Source: Bacteroidaceae bacterium (GTDB lineage Bacteria > Bacteroidota > Bacteroidia > Bacteroidales > Bacteroidaceae). From it: a DNA stretch of 7,134 bases. The position numbers were made by a program, and so were the translations under genes. The notes beneath the pieces were generated by a model. That model was given only the letters and a program-made list of their open reading frames with translations. It made no database searches and was not told the origin of the DNA. How positions within the stretch are numbered: position 1 is the stretch's first letter; each line of letters begins with the position of its first letter. Positions 6,808 through 7,134 of this stretch are shown in pieces. The DNA lies in assembly GCA_900772575.1 (NCBI GenBank), contig CAAHEN010000217.1:1-7134 (forward strand), given 5' to 3'.

Positions 6808-6822
6808 GGCCTGTCATAGGCC
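6808..6822 (+). repeat. Small hairpin just after the HU stop codon
   Basis: GGCCT (6808-6812) and AGGCC (6818-6822) form a 5-bp stem with a 5-nt loop, beginning 9 nt after the HU stop. No T-tract follows, so it is not a terminator by itself. It could protect the 3' end of the HU mRNA, or it may be chance. Confidence 0.35.
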
Positions 6823-6833
6823 AAGAGACACAT

Positions 6834-6878
6834 AAGGCCCGAATCTCCGCTCCCTGTAGGTGAGGTGGTTCGGGCTTT
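6834..6878 (+). terminator. Probable intrinsic terminator of the HU gene
   Basis: AAGGCCCGAA (6834-6843) pairs with TTCGGGCTTT (6869-6878) over 10 positions, including one G-U pair. The 25-nt loop can itself fold further (CTCCCT against AGGTGAG). The downstream tract TTTCACTGTTTACT is only moderately T-rich. The arms are A-rich on the left and T-rich on the right, so the element could also work in reverse as a backstop for the tRNA transcript. Confidence 0.55.
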
Positions 6879-6894
6879 CACTGTTTACTGGGTT

Positions 6895-6923
6895 GCCACG
6901 TGCGGGAACGGGTCACCCGTGGC
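6895..6923. repeat. Inverted repeat in the convergent region with two alternative stems
   Basis: GCCACG (6895-6900) pairs with CGTGGC (6918-6923). A competing compact hairpin, ACGGG-TCA-CCCGT (6908-6920), uses part of the same right arm. Neither is followed by a T-tract on either strand. It lies between the two terminators of the convergent HU and tRNA units, and I cannot assign a function. Confidence 0.35.
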
Positions 6924-6932
6924 GGTTGGATC

Positions 6933-6966
6933 AAAACAACAAAAGCACCGCTTGGAGCGATGCTTT
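6933..6966 (-). terminator. Strong intrinsic terminator of the tRNA-Gly/tRNA-Leu unit
   Basis: On the minus strand AAAGCATCGCT (6966-6956) pairs with AGCGGTGCTTT (6952-6942) over 11 positions with one U-G pair and a 3-nt CCA loop, and the T-rich tract TTTTGTTGTTTT overlaps and follows the 3' arm. The stem begins one base after the discriminator base of tRNA-Leu (6968). This is a textbook rho-independent terminator placed almost against the mature tRNA end. Confidence 0.85.
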
Positions 6967-6967
6967 G

Positions 6968-7053
6968 TACTCGAAGCGGGACTTGAACCCGCACGGCCAT
7001 CACTGGCCAAAAGATTTTAAGTCTTTCGTGTCTACCGATTCCACCATTCGAGC
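6968..7053 (-). tRNA. tRNA-Leu (anticodon UAA)
   Basis: This 86-nt minus-strand gene folds as a class II tRNA. The acceptor is GCTCGAA/TTCGAGT with discriminator A at 6968. The D-arm is GTG...CAC with loop GG and TAGA. The anticodon stem AAAGA/TCTTT encloses loop CTTAAAA (7021 down to 7015), giving anticodon TAA at 7019-7017. A long variable arm forms the stem TGGCC/GGCC. The T-arm is GCGGG-TTCAAGT-CCCGC. The long variable arm and the UAA anticodon identify leucine. The 1-72 pair is a G-U wobble, slightly unusual. A36-A37-A38 is the recognition signature of MiaA and MiaB, whose gene miaB is at the other end of the window. No CCA is encoded, so it must be added after transcription. Confidence 0.93.
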
Positions 7054-7061
7054 GAACCGTG

Positions 7062-7134
7062 AGCGGAAAACGAGACTCGAACTCGCGACCCCAACCTTGG
7101 CAAGGTTGTGCTCTACCAACTGAGCTATTTCCGC
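7062..7134 (-). tRNA. tRNA-Gly (anticodon GCC)
   Basis: This 73-nt minus-strand gene has an acceptor stem GCGGAAA/TTTCCGC with discriminator T at 7062, a D-arm containing AGCTCAGTTGGTAGAGC, an anticodon stem CAACC/GGTTG with loop TTGCCAA (anticodon GCC at 7101-7099), and a T-arm containing GAGTTCGAGTCTC. Its first base is the last base of the window, so the gene looks complete but its promoter is outside. Only 8 nt separate it from tRNA-Leu downstream, so the two are surely processed from one precursor. No CCA is encoded. Confidence 0.94.

Noticed and set aside
6317..6817. 166-residue minus-strand open frame across the HU gene and its upstream region
   Set aside because: It covers HU antisense and runs through the HU promoter and palindromes. 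There is no recognisable domain, and the HU reading is unmistakable.
6454..6819. The short sequence CTGTCATAG occurring before and after the HU gene
   Set aside because: A 9-bp direct repeat in different structural contexts is compatible with chance, and there is no sign of an inserted element between the copies.
6860..7123. 87-residue plus-strand open frame over the convergent region and tRNAs
   Set aside because: Its residues (for example RKTRLELATPTLARLCSTN) are the antisense translation of the two tRNA genes, a well-known annotation artefact.

Overview
This window looks like an ordinary chromosomal segment of a GC-rich member of the Bacteroidales. I lean towards a Prevotella-like lineage, but only by inference. 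The phylum is supported by three things: a PorZ-type protein with a type IX secretion (T9SS) C-terminal sorting domain, promoters of the Bacteroidetes form TTTG-N17-19-TAnnTTTG, and start codons without Shine-Dalgarno sequences. The fused TGS/ThrRS-like nucleoside kinase also closely resembles the Bacteroides version as I remember it.

Layout, left to right. (1) Bases 1-212 hold the 3' end of recX (+ strand). (2) A four-gene block on the + strand follows: miaB (tRNA methylthiotransferase, 248-1579), a TGS/SAD-uridine kinase fusion (1628-3289), rdgB (ITP/XTP pyrophosphatase, 3299-3880) and porZ (3877-6246). The gaps are 48 nt, 9 nt and a 4-nt ATGA overlap, so this is probably one operon driven by a promoter just before miaB. 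(3) A 280-nt intergenic region (6247-6526) holds several short palindromes and a textbook Bacteroidetes promoter for the next gene. (4) An HU-family DNA-binding protein lies at 6527-6799. (5) A convergent region (6800-6967) carries an HU-side terminator candidate and a strong minus-strand terminator. (6) Two minus-strand tRNA genes, tRNA-Leu(UAA) and tRNA-Gly(GCC), run to the right edge. The tRNA-Gly begins on the last base of the window.

The genes are mostly housekeeping: RecA modulation, tRNA modification, nucleoside salvage, nucleotide-pool cleaning and nucleoid structure. The exception is PorZ, a surface component of T9SS that delivers anionic LPS for anchoring secreted cargo; here it sits at the end of a housekeeping operon. 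The tRNA-Leu(UAA) has the A36-A37-A38 signature of a MiaA/MiaB substrate, so the window holds both the enzyme and one of its probable targets.

I see no CRISPR array, insertion sequence, phage gene or undescribed multi-gene system. The observations most worth checking are the nested palindromes over the HU promoter, the AAAACACGTGTTTT palindrome, the very short predicted miaB leader, and the loss of all four metal-ligand positions in the ThrRS-like domain of the nucleoside kinase.
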